Below, one piece after another: positions 29,285 through 42,856 of a DNA stretch of 64,000 bases (positions are counted from its first letter, which is position 1; each line of letters begins with the position of its first letter). The notes under the pieces are model-generated. The model was not told the DNA's origin and did no database searches. It was given only the letters and a program-made list of their open reading frames with translations. The stretch is from contig CM063506.1 of assembly GCA_032207245.1 (NCBI GenBank), positions 39,314,842 to 39,378,841 on the forward strand, written 5' to 3'. The stretch is from Pardosa pseudoannulata (Eukaryota; Arthropoda; Arachnida; Araneae; Lycosidae). The position numbers and the translations under genes were made by a program.

Positions 29285-30849
29285 AATACTTCGTTCTGGG
29301 GAGATTAAATTATCGCTAAAAAGGGTTGGAATTTGAGGTAATTATTAATTACAGCCCAGAGAAAAAATTACGGTAAAAATTGGGGCTTGTATAGATAGAT
29401 TTCGCATTGAATTATACTGTTTTTCAATTTATAGAGAACATTTAATAAGTGGAGAAAGTAAAAGAAAGACAACGACAGTATACATTAAATTCAAATGAGG
29501 AACTTAGCCTGTTACTAGAGTTGTCTTCTTAATCATTAATTGTAATTGTTTCATACAAACGGCTAAAGGCACTAATATTTCTTTCCGGAGAGATTGCATT
29601 AATGCTAATACAGGTTCGAATTTGAGGTAATTATTAATTATATCCCAGAGAAATATTAGAGTAAAAATTGTGGCATATAAAGATAGATTTCGCATTGAAT
29701 TATGAAAGGTAAAATAAATGTTTTTCAATTTATAGAGAATATTTAATAAGTGGTGACAATAAAAAAAAGCAATGGTAGTTTATATAATAAATTTCAAATG
29801 AGTTACTTAGCCTGTTACTAGAGTTGTATTTTTAATCATTCATTGTAATTATTTCACACAATCGGTTAAAGGTACTGATTCTTCTTTCTGGGGAGATTGC
29901 CTTAATGATAAAACAGCTTTGAATTTGAGGTAATTATTAAATATATCCCAGAGAAAAAATTAGACTAAAAATTGTGACTTTCGCATTGAATTATACTGTT
30001 TTTCAATTTATAGAGAACATTTAATAAGTGGAGAAAATAGGAGAAAGACAACGACAGTATACATTAAATTCAAATGAGGAACTTAGCCTGTTACTAGAGT
30101 TGTCTTCTTAATCATTAATTGTAATTGTTTCATACAAACGGCTAAAGGCACTAATATTTCTTTCCGGAGAGATTGCATTAATGCTAATACAGGTTTGAAT
30201 TTGAGGTAATTATTAATTATATCCCAGACAAAAAAGTAGAGTAAAATTTGTGACTTGTATACATAAATTTTGCATTGAATTATAATGTTTTTCAATTTAT
30301 AGAGACTAATTAATAAGTGGAGAAAATAAAAGAAAGGCAACGATAGTTAATATAATAAATTTCAAATGAGTAATTTAGCCTGTTACTAGAGTTGTCTTCT
30401 TAATCATTCATTGTAGTTGTTTCAGACAAACGGCTAAAGGCACTAATACTTCTTTCCGGAGAGATTGCATTATTGCTAATACAGGGTTAGAATTTGGGGT
30501 AATTATTAATCACATCCCAGAGAAAAAAAATAGAGTAAAAATAATAGATATATTTTACATTGAACTATGAAAGATAAAATAGATTTTTTCCGAATAATAG
30601 ACAGTATTTAATAAGTGGTGAAAGTAAGAGAAAAGCAACGACAGTTTATATTACAAAATTTCAAATGAGTAACTTAGCGTGTTACTAGAGTTGTCTTCTT
30701 AATCATTCATTGTAGTTGTATCACACAATCGGCTAAAGACACTGATACTTCTTTCTGTGGAGATTACATTATTGCTAAAAAGGGTTTGAAATTTAGGTAA
30801 TTATTATTTATATCCCATAGGAAAAATCAGAAACTATATTATGGTATAT

Positions 30850-30910
<61 letters not shown>

Positions 30911-30912
30911 CA

Positions 30913-30960
<48 letters not shown>

Positions 30961-31690
30961 CGCATTAAAATATGAAAGCAGAATAGATCTTTTTCAATTT
31001 ATATAGAATATTTAATAAGTGGAGAAAATAGGAGAAACACAAAGACAGTTTATATTAATTTCAAATGAGTAACTTAGCCTGTTACTAGAGTTGTCTTCTT
31101 AATCATTCATTGTAGTTGTTTCATACAAACGGCTAAAGGCACTAATACTTCTTTCCGGAGAGATTGCATTAATGCTAATACAGGTTCGAATTTGAGGTAA
31201 TTATTAATTTTATCCCAGAGAAATATTAGAGTAAAAATTGTGGCATATAAAGATAGATTTCGCACTGAATTATACTGTTTTTCAATTTATAGAGAATCTT
31301 TAATAAGTGGAGAAAGTAAAAGAAAGGCAACGACAGTTTATATAATAAATTTCAAATGAGTAACTTGGCTTATTACTAGAGTTGTCTTCTTATTCATTCA
31401 TTGTAGTTGTTTCATACAATCGGCTAAAGGCACTGATACTTCTTTCCTGGGAGATTACCTTATTCCTAATACGGATTTGAAATTCAGTTAATTATTAATT
31501 ATATCCTAGAGAAAAAAATGAGAGTAAAAATAAGGACATGTATAGATATATTTCGCATTGAACTGTGAAAGGTAAAATAGATCTTTTCCAATTTATAGAG
31601 AGTATTTAATAAGCGGAGAAAATAAAAGAAAGGCAATGAAAGTTTATATAAAATTCCAATGAGTAACTTAACCTTATAGTAGAGTAGTCT
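29285..31690. repeat. Tandem array, unit about 300 bp, eight copies
   Basis: Each unit carries TTTC(C/T)GG.GAGATT, GAATTTGAGGTAATTATTAA, TATCCCAGAGAAA, TTTCAATTTATAGAGAA, AATAAGTGGAGAAA, TTTCAAATGAGTAACTTAGC and CTGTTACTAGAGTTGTCTTC. The gagatt motif recurs near 29299, 29588, 29891, 30168, 30470, 30770, 31160 and 31450. Unit six is lengthened by a TA microsatellite. Two - strand frames (29504-29728, 30083-30340) share their last 27 residues only through the repeat. Confidence 0.92.
30850..30959. repeat. TA microsatellite within the 300-bp array
   Basis: (TA)n of about 110 bp with a short TACATACATA interruption, sitting where other units have only gatagattt. Confidence 0.95.
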
Positions 31691-32825
31691 ACTTGAACTT
31701 ACCTAATAGTAACTTGCATTTTATATAGATTACTTAACTTTCAAGGAATTGAAAGGTGTGCCTCGTGATTAAACTAAGTAGAAAAATTTGTTTAGTTAAT
31801 AAATATATAAATAAATTAATTTAAAACACGAGTTAGTAAAAGTAATGTTTGAAAAAATTGACCTAACAATTCGTTTTCCTGAATGAAAAATGTCAACAAC
31901 AGTATATTTGATACTTTTGATGTATGAGGTTTGTGCTATTCACTTTCAAGGAAAAAAATTCTATTAGAAATAAGCATTTTAAACATATATCTTACGCATT
32001 GTAACCTTAATGAGCTTAGATTCTACATTTTAAGTTTTCCTTTCCATAAACCAATAATCATATGTATTTCATAGTTTACAGTTTTTCTACATTTTATCAC
32101 GAAGGCTAAGGATTACTAAATATCTCATGTGACAAATTAATTTTTTTATATCAGTGGTGAGGCAATCAAATTATTCCTTAGCTGTCTATTTAAAAACATA
32201 ATTCTTCTTTGTTGATGATAAAGTGAAAGAGATAGGTTATCACTAGCTTATTCAGCAAATTCATTTTAAGATTAATCTAAAATTACAAAAGATTTGACAA
32301 AGCAATTTTCTGTTGGAACGAAAACTTTTTCAATCATCATCACTAGAAGATAAAGAACTATTTTTTTTAATCCTAAACAAAAATCTGTAATTTTAATCAG
32401 AAAAATTTATTTCTTTAAAGCAGTAAATTTTACTCTCAAAATTCTTGGTACTAATTTTTTAAAGAAAAAAAGTTAGGTAATTACTGTATTAAAATGGTGG
32501 GTTATGTTTATATTTTCATTTATTTAGTATAAAAAAGACTTAGATTTTTGTTATATTTCGTTTCATACATAGCAAGTAGTTTAAAACAATACTAAAATGT
32601 ACTTTAGACTTAATTTAGGATATAAAATAATACTTTAAACAAAATTGATAAAATTTTTTCTGAAGCTTTAAGAGCTTCAGAAAATTTAGATTTTTCTCCG
32701 TTCCCTATAATATACATCCTGTATCCTCGAATATTTATTTTTTATCTTGACCAATATATTTAACGGTATGCAGTATGAAAAAATATTTTTTATAATTAAT
32801 AAATAAAATTATAAATAAAAGTTAT
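31691..32825. other. Intron DNA, nothing recognised
   Basis: AT-rich. A short inverted repeat (gaagcttt-aagagc-ttc type) at about 32660 is the only structure seen. Confidence 0.5.
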
Positions 32826-34010
32826 TAAAGATATTAATAAATAAAAGGATAATTATTGCAGTATTCTAGGACCTCACTGAAGCAAAAAATGTACGTTTTT
32901 AATAGTATATATAGTAAGCGTTAAAAAAAATGTCACCGCATAAAGTTAATATAAAGCCAGTTACAATTTGTAGCTCACCCTATTTACCTTTAAGTCATAT
33001 CAAAATCCATTTTTGGACTTAGTGAGTTTTGTTCAACGCCGACAGTATATCCTATGTTTTATAATGTACAGCTCGAATCTTAACCAATTAATTTAATTTT
33101 ATATAGTTTTTAAGTTAGGGAGTATAAATACTTTTAACATAAAAAACATTATTAAATATCAAATATTAAAAATTTATGAACGTTTTTCAAGAAGTGTATC
33201 ATAAATGTTGGATTCTTAAAAAATATGTAGCCTATTACCTAGACGTAAAAGTTTTCTTTTAACAAACATAAATAACTAGTCTTTGTTATAAATAAAGACT
33301 AGATATTTTTACTTTAATATAAGTAAGGCTTTTTCTTCGTTACCAGCAGTGATATAATGCAAAGGAACTAAATATTTCTCAAGGCAAGCAGGTTCTTAAA
33401 GTTGCTTTCGTTATAATTAAGGTATTAATAAATAAAAGGATAATTATTGCAGCATTCTAGGACCTCACTGAAGCAAAAAAATATACGTTTTTAATAGTAT
33501 ATATAGTAAGCGTTCAAAAAAAAAGTCACCGCATAAAGTTAATATAAAGCCAGTTACAATTTGTGGCTCACCCTATTTACCTTTAAGTCATATCAAAATC
33601 CATTTTTGGACTTAGTGAGTTTTGTTCAACGCCGACAGTATATCCTATGTTTTATAATGTACAGCTTGAATTTTAACCAATCAATTTAATTTTATATAGT
33701 TTTTAAGTTAGAGAGTATAAATACTTTTAACATAAAAAACATTATTAAATATCAAATATTAAAAATTTGTGAACATTTTTCAAGAAGTATATCATAAATG
33801 TTGGATTCTTAAAACATATGTAGCCAATTACCTATAAGTAAAAGTTTTATCTTAACAAACATGGATAACTAGTCTTTGTTATAAATAAAGACTAGATATT
33901 TTTACTTTAATATAAGTAAGGATTTCTCTTCGTTACCAGCAGTGATATAATGCCAAGGAACTAAATATTTCTCAAGGCAATCCGGTTCTTAAACTTTTTT
34001 TCATTTCCAG
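32826..34010. repeat. 591-bp tandem duplication (two highly similar copies)
   Basis: TAATTATTGCAG(T/C)ATTCTAGG occurs at 32850 and 33441, an offset of 591 bp, and the following 550 bp agree with only scattered substitutions (shared words GGACCTCACTGAAGCAAAAA, TCACCGCATAAAGTTAATAT, GTTCAACGCCGACAGTATAT, TCTTCGTTACCAGCAGTGAT). Each copy ends with a 9-bp-arm inverted repeat. Confidence 0.92.
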
Positions 34011-34340
34011 AAAAAAATTACCTTTTTTAAATATTTTAGATAAAAGACTAAAGACACAGAAATCTGTAGACATTTTTAATTAATGAATTGATTCTTAATA
34101 CGTAGAATATAGTACACTACCTAGAAGCTAAAATTTTCTTTTAATAAACAGTAAAAATTACTAACTAGTTTTGATTAGAAGTCAAAACTAGTTATCTGTA
34201 CGTGAATAAATGTAAATTCTTAATTACTTTTTGTTACCGGCACTAATATAATGTAGTAGTTCTCAATTGCAAGCTAGGGAATATTCTGGTTTGTGAATCT
34301 TCTTTCGTTCCGAAATGTTTTATTTTTTTAATAGAAGAAA
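34011..34340. repeat. Decayed third copy of the 591-bp unit (right half)
   Basis: It matches the last 250-300 bp of the unit in order: gattcttaa, tag..tacctag, aaa.ttttcttttaa.aaac, the inverted repeat, then TTGTTACCGGCACTAATATAATG and tctcaa(t/g)gcaag. Divergence is much greater than between the first two copies. Confidence 0.7.
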
Positions 34341-36197
34341 AAACTAAAAACAGAGAAATCTATGAGGGTTTATCTTTAATAAATTACAGATGCTGTCTTT
34401 TTATAACGTATAACATAACCTATCATGTAGATGAAAGTGTGCATAGAGATTTAAGTGAACAGTGGACATTAAGGCATTGCCAGAAATTATTAACTTAGAG
34501 TAATGAAAACTTGTAAAAATATTCAATAACTACATACATCACTTTTAAACATTACTTAAAAATCCTATAATTAAAAAAATTTCTTTTTTGAAATATTTTG
34601 TTAATTTTTAAAGCGGTCCTTGCGCATTAATTTTTAATTTTCTTCTATTTTAACCTTGTTATTACTTTTAAGAATTTTGCCTCTTGAACATTTTTTGGCA
34701 TTATTTTGTTGATAAAATTAATATTTAATTTATAAGAGGTATTTTTATGTTCGTGCATTAATTTTTCATGATAGATTTGGACTTTTCTAATATCGTGTAT
34801 GTAAGTACGTAAAAAATGAAACCTCTATATCCCATGTCCACCTTCACTTTAAGTGATCAATTATCAGTAACAAAAATTTTAGATAATTATTAATGTCTGC
34901 AGTTTGAACTGAACAATTAAATTTCCTTTGATTTGAATTTTATGATACAACATATATAAGGCTCTATAAATTTCAATACCGATTTAAATTTAAAGACTTC
35001 CTGAAACTTACTTAAAGATTATTCAGAAAACTATTATATTTTTACCCTCTTAAATTCTAATCATTTAAAATCAAATCCAAAGTGAAAGCATCTGAAAATC
35101 GAAGCCTTTCAAAGGCTTCCTTAACTTGATGTATCTTCCTATGTTAACTAACGTACTCATAAAAAACATGCTTTCGTCGGGGAGGATCTGTCTTTTAAGA
35201 AATTCAGATGAAATGTGTCAAGAGTGATTCGTTGAACACATTTATCAAAAACTTGCGTGGTTGCTTGGTCAGAAGAGATACGTTTAAACACCGTTTGCGA
35301 AGGTTGTGACATATTTTTTTTGTTAATTTAATATTTCATCATGGGAAAAATATGTTATGAATATTATCTAGCAACTAGGAACTGGCGTATGGAAAATAAT
35401 GCCTCCTCTCTAATACATAAAATGCTTAGCGGGGATTTATGTAAACACGATTGAGCGTTAATGGTGTATCCAACAAGTATGGAATATGATACAGGGGTTC
35501 TCCGTGACAACTTGCAAAACTTCTCGAAGCCTCTTTTTTTCAGAATTATAATTCTTTTTTATCTATTTAATTCATTTAAAACTAAGTTGATTATAATTTT
35601 TTCTGCTAATAATTTGTTTTATCAAATATACAGTGTTCTTATATTTTAGAAAGCATGATGAATAATCACGCAGACAAATTACCCTTTTTTAATACTATTA
35701 ATTTAGACGAAAAGTTAGCGGTACTTGGAATTTATTAAATTTATCATTTTTTACTATCCACTATTATTCCTTTCTATAGTAGATTCTTCAACAGAATTTC
35801 AAATTTATGGCACATGCAACTACCCAACGCCTTCCTATCACTAGGAGAATTTGAAAGGCACCTTCCAGAATTTTCTTTTACTTCTATCGGATCCTATTAA
35901 CACAATGAGTTATAGCGTCGAGCTAAAAATATTAAGGACATGGGTTTGGTACCTATGGACCAATGTACCTTTTCATTCCTATTTTTATTTTGTATATGTA
36001 CATATACAAATAGAGTGGTAAGAAATATTAATTTTAATTTCTATAAGTAAAAAATAAAGATTCTTTTAAGTTGGGTTTTGTATTCTCGAACAATGCATCC
36101 TAATAACGTAATCGTTACGCTAATATATTTTAATAAATAAGTAAATATATTTTTACTTATCTATAATTTAGTCTATTTTTACAGGCTTTAAACCAAG
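34341..36197. other. Intron DNA, nothing recognised
   Basis: Mostly AT-rich. The stretches 35090-35300 and 35390-35540 are of somewhat higher complexity, without recognisable motifs. A 62-codon frame at 35461-35649 becomes Phe/Ile/Leu-rich and is not credible as a gene. Confidence 0.45.
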
Positions 36198-36580
<383 letters not shown>

Positions 36581-36857
36581 GATTTTTAATAGTTTCATCT
36601 CAATGAAAGAAATTCTCTTAATCCTAAAAGGTTTTTTATTTTCCATTTCATATATTCTGTTAACTATATATCTGTATCTATATAAATTTCTATAGTCATA
36701 GGAGGTTCTGGCCTATTAGCCACTTGCGGGGAAGACAGAATCAGACCACTCCCTATTAATATAGATTCTTTAGAGATTCTTTACTTAGAGCAGTGCATAG
36801 AAGCTTACCATCACGTGTAAAGGAATGTGCTATAACATTGATTAATAATCAAAGAAG

Positions 36858-36859
<2 letters not shown>

Positions 36860-36903
<44 letters not shown>
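36860..36903. repeat. Short TA microsatellite
   Basis: Pure (TA)22. Confidence 0.97.
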
Positions 36904-36906
<3 letters not shown>

Positions 36907-39900
36907 ATGGCGTTAATTGATGATGATCACTCTTTGGGATTTGAAAGTTTTGCAATTTTAAACGTATAGCTGTGTGTTAATTTTATAATATTTAAACAAG
37001 CAAAATTCTGAAAACTTATCATTTAAAGAGCATTTTAAGTCACAAAATGTCTCACTTTTTATATTTCTAGCATATTATATCTTGACAGAAGCTAAAAAGC
37101 TTTAAACTTTTCTATATGTATTTCCTTTTTAAACCTAATTTATATTTCGCTTTTTTGGTTTTTACCATTACCATAGGATTTGGGGTTCCTTGGAAAAGTT
37201 ATTTATAACTGATTTATTACTTATTAACTTGTTCTCTAAATGTAAAGGGTATTATATCTATAAAATTATATTTTTCCTTTGATTTGGCAAAAAAAACCCT
37301 CAATACTACCTTTACTTATTTTTTCTATTACTATAAAATAACGACTGTCAAATGTATCACTATAAACTGCCTACCAGAATTATTACCCCATTTTCACGAC
37401 TCCAAACACCGATCGTACCAGTTATGGCTATAATTTAAACTGTAACTCTAATGGTATATCACTAAATTTACTGGTAAATTGCACCATCTTTGGTTTGGAG
37501 GTTAAGATAACATCACTTTTATTACTATAAAACTGATGCTGTTTGAACAGTGAAAGGCATAAAAATTTATTCTTCCAGTTAACGTCCTTAACATATGTTG
37601 CCATTTTATTAAGTTTCTGATTAAAATGATTACTATTTAATGGTATGATATCGGCCTTTTTTTATTTGTTTGTGTTTTGGTGGAAAGAATTATTATTGCT
37701 GTGTTTAAGAATTATTATTGCTGTGTATAATTTTAAATAAACTAATTAATTTTCAATTTTTTTTCATATGCTGTTCAGGTAGAATATCATTTTTAAGTAG
37801 CATAACTATATTTAAAAGGAATTTATAATGTAATGAAATCTTAAATGGTATTAGGATCCATCATTAAAGTTAAAAAATCACCTTTACTTCTAATTTTTTT
37901 GCAATTGCTGAAATTACAAATAGTATTTTTAACACTATACACATGGTAGTGCGTTAGATATGTTTCTTTTTATAAATAGATATTTTGTGCATTTACCTCA
38001 ATTATTTTAACTATGACAAAATTTTTTGTTAAATTAACGAGGGATTTTTGTTATTTTGGCACTTAAAAAAATTTGCACTTTTTCTCACTATCATTCTTTG
38101 AACATGAAATAGATTCATGTAGCTGAACTATTTTCTTCATGTACATCATATATTGTTCGTGGTCGACCACAGAAAAAATAAGCTGAATCATACATGTGTG
38201 TCTTCATAACACACCTAAAGCTTTAAGAAATAAATAATCAATATCACTTATTTTTTAAGGTAATAATAATTATAAAAGAAATCAGAAAAGTTGTAAGAAA
38301 ATGTTTTTTCTAATAAGTTAAAATTAAATTTTTATTTTTAAAAGCTTTATTTAATACATTTAACCATTTTTTAATATACATTTCAGTCTATTTATTAAAA
38401 AAATTATCTACTACACTGTTCACTAAGGTATTGATTCTACGATCAAGTAACTCGCATGCAGTTTGAAATACCTATACTTTTAAATTTCCATTTTAATAAA
38501 GTATTGGTGCAAAGTTCTTATCTATATTTTTAAAGTAATCCAAAATAGTTTTATAGATTTACCTTTATGATCTATGTGTAATAGCTTAGTTTGGCATTAG
38601 TAATTTGAAAAACATCAAAACTTTTAACTTGCTTAAAATGAAAGAAGTAATTCCACAGCACATTCAGAAACATTCCTAATGTTCATTCCATAGCAAAGTG
38701 CTTGCGATTCTTGTATTATTTGCTTAGTATTTTTAGGTCTTCTAGTAGGACTTATTTATAGGTTAATGTATTATTATTTAGTTCTTGAGTACGATGTAGT
38801 CTCATATTGTTACAGAACATAAAACTTTAAACTGAAAATGCTTGTCTTAACACTTTGGTGATCTTTAAGTTCTGATTTAGATATAGACCACTATTATACT
38901 TTTAAACTGGCAAAATAGTGATAAATTTGAGGAATACTTTTCTAGTCTATATTTATGAGTAAATACCGTATTAAAAATTTCTTTTTGGTCGTAAATTTAA
39001 AATTAAACTGATTCTCAGAAAAGCTTTCTCAGTCGCTGTCCGTAAACTTGAAAAATTCGTTTTCAATATTCTGTATCCAATATTTAATTTTTTATACTTT
39101 TTTTAATAGTCGAACAATGAATAAGTGATCCTTACAAAGACAAATATTACACTGAACAACCTTCAGAAAGTCTTTAGGCTAGTTTTAAAAAGTAAGAAAT
39201 TTTATAAAATTGGAAGATTTATTATCTCCATTTAAAAGAAGATCATTCTTTTCAATGCTTCAGGTTTAATTTTTCTATAACTTTAACCAATAAGAGTTTT
39301 TCAATGATATTTTAATCGCATGGAATTATTTTATTCATGCATTCAACACTATAAGAGTAAGTTATACAAATAAAGTAGTAAATAAACAGTAGGAATTATA
39401 TATGAATTCAGTACTGTATTTTGGTAACTTCTTTTTGAAGCTGCTGCATTCATCTTCTGTAGATACTATCAGCTTTAATTCTTCTTTAATTTATTTTTAC
39501 AGATATGTATTTATTAGGTAGATATGTTTTTTAAGGGCAGAAGCATTATTCTTCTTAATTGTACAATTACTCTTTTCAAAATATAAAATTTAAAGAAATA
39601 TAAAATTTTCTATTGAAATGTATTCATTTTTTGTGGAAGAAGAAATTATCTGACGTCTGAAGAATCTTGATTCCTTAGTCATGATTACTATTAAAGAAGT
39701 GTTTAGTAATTGTTAGACCTACAGTGAACCCGTTTTAACTGCTTTCTATTTACCCGGATCACTGCTTTAACCGATAAATATAAATTTAAATAAAAAAATT
39801 AAGAATTACAAAGAATAAAAAAATAAATAAACTTAAAATATGGTTCAAGAATATGGGAGGGGAAGGTGTTGACTAAAATTCAGTTCAAAAAATGACTTAA

Positions 39901-40500
39901 TATTTTAAACATTCTTACTAATGGTATTTAATATCTTTGTAATAAATTGGCACATTTAATAAATGCTTACTTTATGAAAAAAAAGTGCATTTTCATGAAT
40001 TAAATAACTTTATTTTCATTCTTTACTTTAACCGAAATTTAACTTGATCAGCTAAACCCCGGTCCCCTTTAAGCTAAAAGCAGACTACTGTATTTAAAAA
40101 TTTCTATTTCATTGACACATTGCAATAACACTTAATAAGTTTACGTAACCTCTTAATGCACAGTTTTTTTTAAAGACCTACCAAAAATATCATTTGTTTA
40201 ATGTAAAAAATACAATTTAGATCGTTGTCTTGCCAAAAAAAATAATTACAAAATTACGAAAATAATCAAATATTTTATTACAATTTTGGATTTTCATAAC
40301 ATTGTTGAAAACAGTCGAATATTGTAATATTACAAGCACATCGACTTTTTTTTTATCTTTCTTTTCGAATTCCCATTTCAGAATAAACATTATTATCAGC
40401 AAAAATATTTATTTATACTTTTAAAACATAAATAATAACAATACTAGTATTTATAAAATTAATCAAAATTTTGTTTTGTGTGATATATTTCGAAACAAGT
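36904..40500. other. Long AT-rich intron stretch without gene
   Basis: No coding exon, RNA gene or clear tandem period was recognised in about 3.6 kb. A 12-bp perfect palindrome GTGGTCGACCAC lies at 38159-38170. A 61-codon frame on the - strand at 40217-40402 is Lys/Ile/Phe-rich and has no domain. Confidence 0.45.
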
Positions 40501-40559
40501 TGCGCACATAGCCCAACATTGCAACAATTACACATGTAACGACTTTCTTTCCTTTTCCT

Positions 40560-40700
40560 TTTTCATTTGCTATATCTTTTAGCACAACACACAGCTCAAT
40601 ATCTGCAAAATTACAATGCCGCTCGAATTATCTCGAGTGTGCACAGTTTGGCCAGTTTAGCGCGCTCGCGTTAACTCGAGCGTGCACTTTAAGGGGTTAA
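40560..40700. mobile_element. Possible TTAA-type transposon end
   Basis: CTCGAG(T/C)GTGCAC occurs twice in direct orientation, at 40632-40644 and 40675-40687, with GCGCGCTCGCG between, and the block stops at GGGGTTAA (40693-40700). GC-rich subterminal repeats next to TTAA are typical of piggyBac-like ends. The opposite terminus was not found, so this is tentative. Confidence 0.35.
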
Positions 40701-40705
40701 ATGCT

Positions 40706-41440
40706 ACAAAAAAAGCTTAAAGTAGGTTTAAACTTGATAAGTTTGCAATAAAATTTAGTAAGTTTAATGAATATCCTAAATTCCATAGTACCAGTTCTTG
40801 CAGGTAGAGAGTTTACAGCTTAAGAGCTCTAAATGAGCATAGATCACAGTTCAGTTAGTACCTCAAAAAACAGGACTACTGAGCAAATCAATCTTGCGAT
40901 GGAACTGTGACTACTTAATAAGTTTGATTAAAAGTTAAGCTAAGGGCAATTACGCTTAGCTTAAAGTACGCAAAGCTTAAAGTACGATTAAACTTCATAA
41001 GTTTGCAATAAAATTTAATAAGTTTAATAAATATCCTAAATTCCATAATACCAGTCCTTGCAGGTAGAAAGTTTACAGCTTAAGAGCTCTAAACGAGCAT
41101 AGATCCCAGTTCAATTAGTACCTCAAAAAGGACTACTGAGCAAATCAGTCTTGCGATGGAACTGTGACTAACTGTGACTACTTAATAAGTTTACTTAAAG
41201 GTTAAACTAAGCTTAACTACGCTTAGCTTAAAGTACGTTTAAACTTAATAAGTTTGCAATAAAATTTAATAAGTTTAATAAATATCCTAAATTCCATAAT
41301 ACCAGTCCTTGCAGGTAGAAAGTTTACAGCTGAATAGTCCTAAACGAGCATAGATCCCAGTTCAATTAGTACCTCAAAAAACAGGACTACTGAGCAAATC
41401 AATCTTGCGATGGAACTGTGACTAACTGTGACTACTTCAT
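40706..41440. repeat. Tandem array, unit about 255 bp, three copies
   Basis: Copies start at gcttaaagta at about 40717, 40975 and 41228. Shared words are AAGTTTGCAATAAAATTTA, ATCCTAAATTCCATA, TTGCAGGTAGA.AGTTTACAG, GAGCATAGATC.CAGTTCA and ACTGAGCAAATCAATCTTGC. The third copy stops at ctacttcatta. Identity is high. Confidence 0.92.
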
Positions 41441-42852
41441 TAATATACGATGCTTCTGGCCGATTGAGACCTCAGCGCTCAGGGAGAGTCAGTCTCGAAA
41501 TTGATTGATGATCGTTAGAGGATCGCTATGAATGCCGGGAAAGCTCTGTTGGACAGGGGCTAATCTAGAGATTAAGCAATCTCGTTTTCTTTGTTATAAT
41601 TTCAATGGCAGCGTTGCGTGAGAAAATAATGGCTATTGGGTAGCTGACCTGGCACTGCCCACAGGGATTTTGAAACAAATATCTTACACACTTTCTCTAG
41701 TTTTCTCCATTGATATGTGTCCCGATTGGAAATATGGGACAGTTTTCAACTTCGCGGAGAATGTTGTCGACATTTATATCTAGCCTTATGAGGAATATAA
41801 TTCAAAGTGGGACATATTTCAGTTGGAGAATACGGTAAGAATATTTCACACCATGATGTCAAGCGAAAACATACCACTAAACTTCACTTTTTTCCAACTT
41901 TTAATGAAATGCCAATATTTATTTTACTAACCGCAGCGAAAGACTGGAGAAGATCTTAAAAGTTAGATTTATTAAACCCTGAATTTAAGAGTATATTGGA
42001 ATATTAATTGGCGAACAACAATATGCAAAATTTGAAATCTTAATATTATCATAAAAATAAAACTTATTGCTTATAGAAAAAACAAACATTAGTATATATT
42101 CTTCCTAAATTAAAAATATGATCACAAGCGTCACATATCAATCTAAGCACTGTATGCACTCATGTATACATATACGTAACACATAAGAGTTTACCAAGTA
42201 TAAAAAAATAACGATTGTTGTTATAAGAATGACACATCAAAGAATCTGTAAACGATAGATGTTATTCATTGCTAATTATCTACACAGATTATTTCTGATA
42301 GAAGACGTTTGAAGATTATTATCGATAATCTTTGAAGGTTCCTCATAAAGCTTCATCTCCAAAAGATGATCGGTAATAAGCAAAGATTATTAACGATAAT
42401 CTGAATTATCTAACGAATGAATATGAAGATTGCTGAGATTGTATTGTATAATCATTATAAGCATAAGTATAAAATGATAACCCTCATTCTAAATAAATTA
42501 TCAATTAACATTCTTTTGAACTGACAAAATATATATGTTTCATCCTATAATTCTACTAAAGCATTAATTTTCTTACCATTTGAATACAAACATATATTTG
42601 TAAACAACGAGCTCATTAATATATAAAAAATTATATGAATGGTAACTCCATTATAATCTTTCCATACACACTTCTTCTCTAAAAGGCAAGTATTTTCACC
42701 CAGAGGTAAATGACATCATTTCAAAGAATTAAAATAATTCTATGATGTTTATTCATAAAATTTATAACATATGCCTGTCTCGCACTCTATCGCATAATAT
42801 TACTTGACATTTAAAATTGCTTCTTCTCAAGGCTGAAATAAAATCTGAATGT
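41441..42852. other. Intron DNA with a GC-richer block and paired palindromes
   Basis: The stretch 41441-41700 is unusually complex for the region (gcttctggccgattgagacctcagcgctcag), holds TTGATTGATGATCG (a Pbx/Exd-Hox-like word) and has no sustained open frame. Two near-identical 19-bp imperfect palindromes lie at 42313-42331 and 42384-42402. Both look more like regulatory than coding DNA. Confidence 0.4.
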
Positions 42853-42856
42853 TTAA

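Noticed and set aside
29504..30340. Two - strand frames ending in the same 27 residues, which look like paralogous genes
   Set aside because: They are the same part of adjacent 300-bp tandem repeat units; other units carry stops in this frame.
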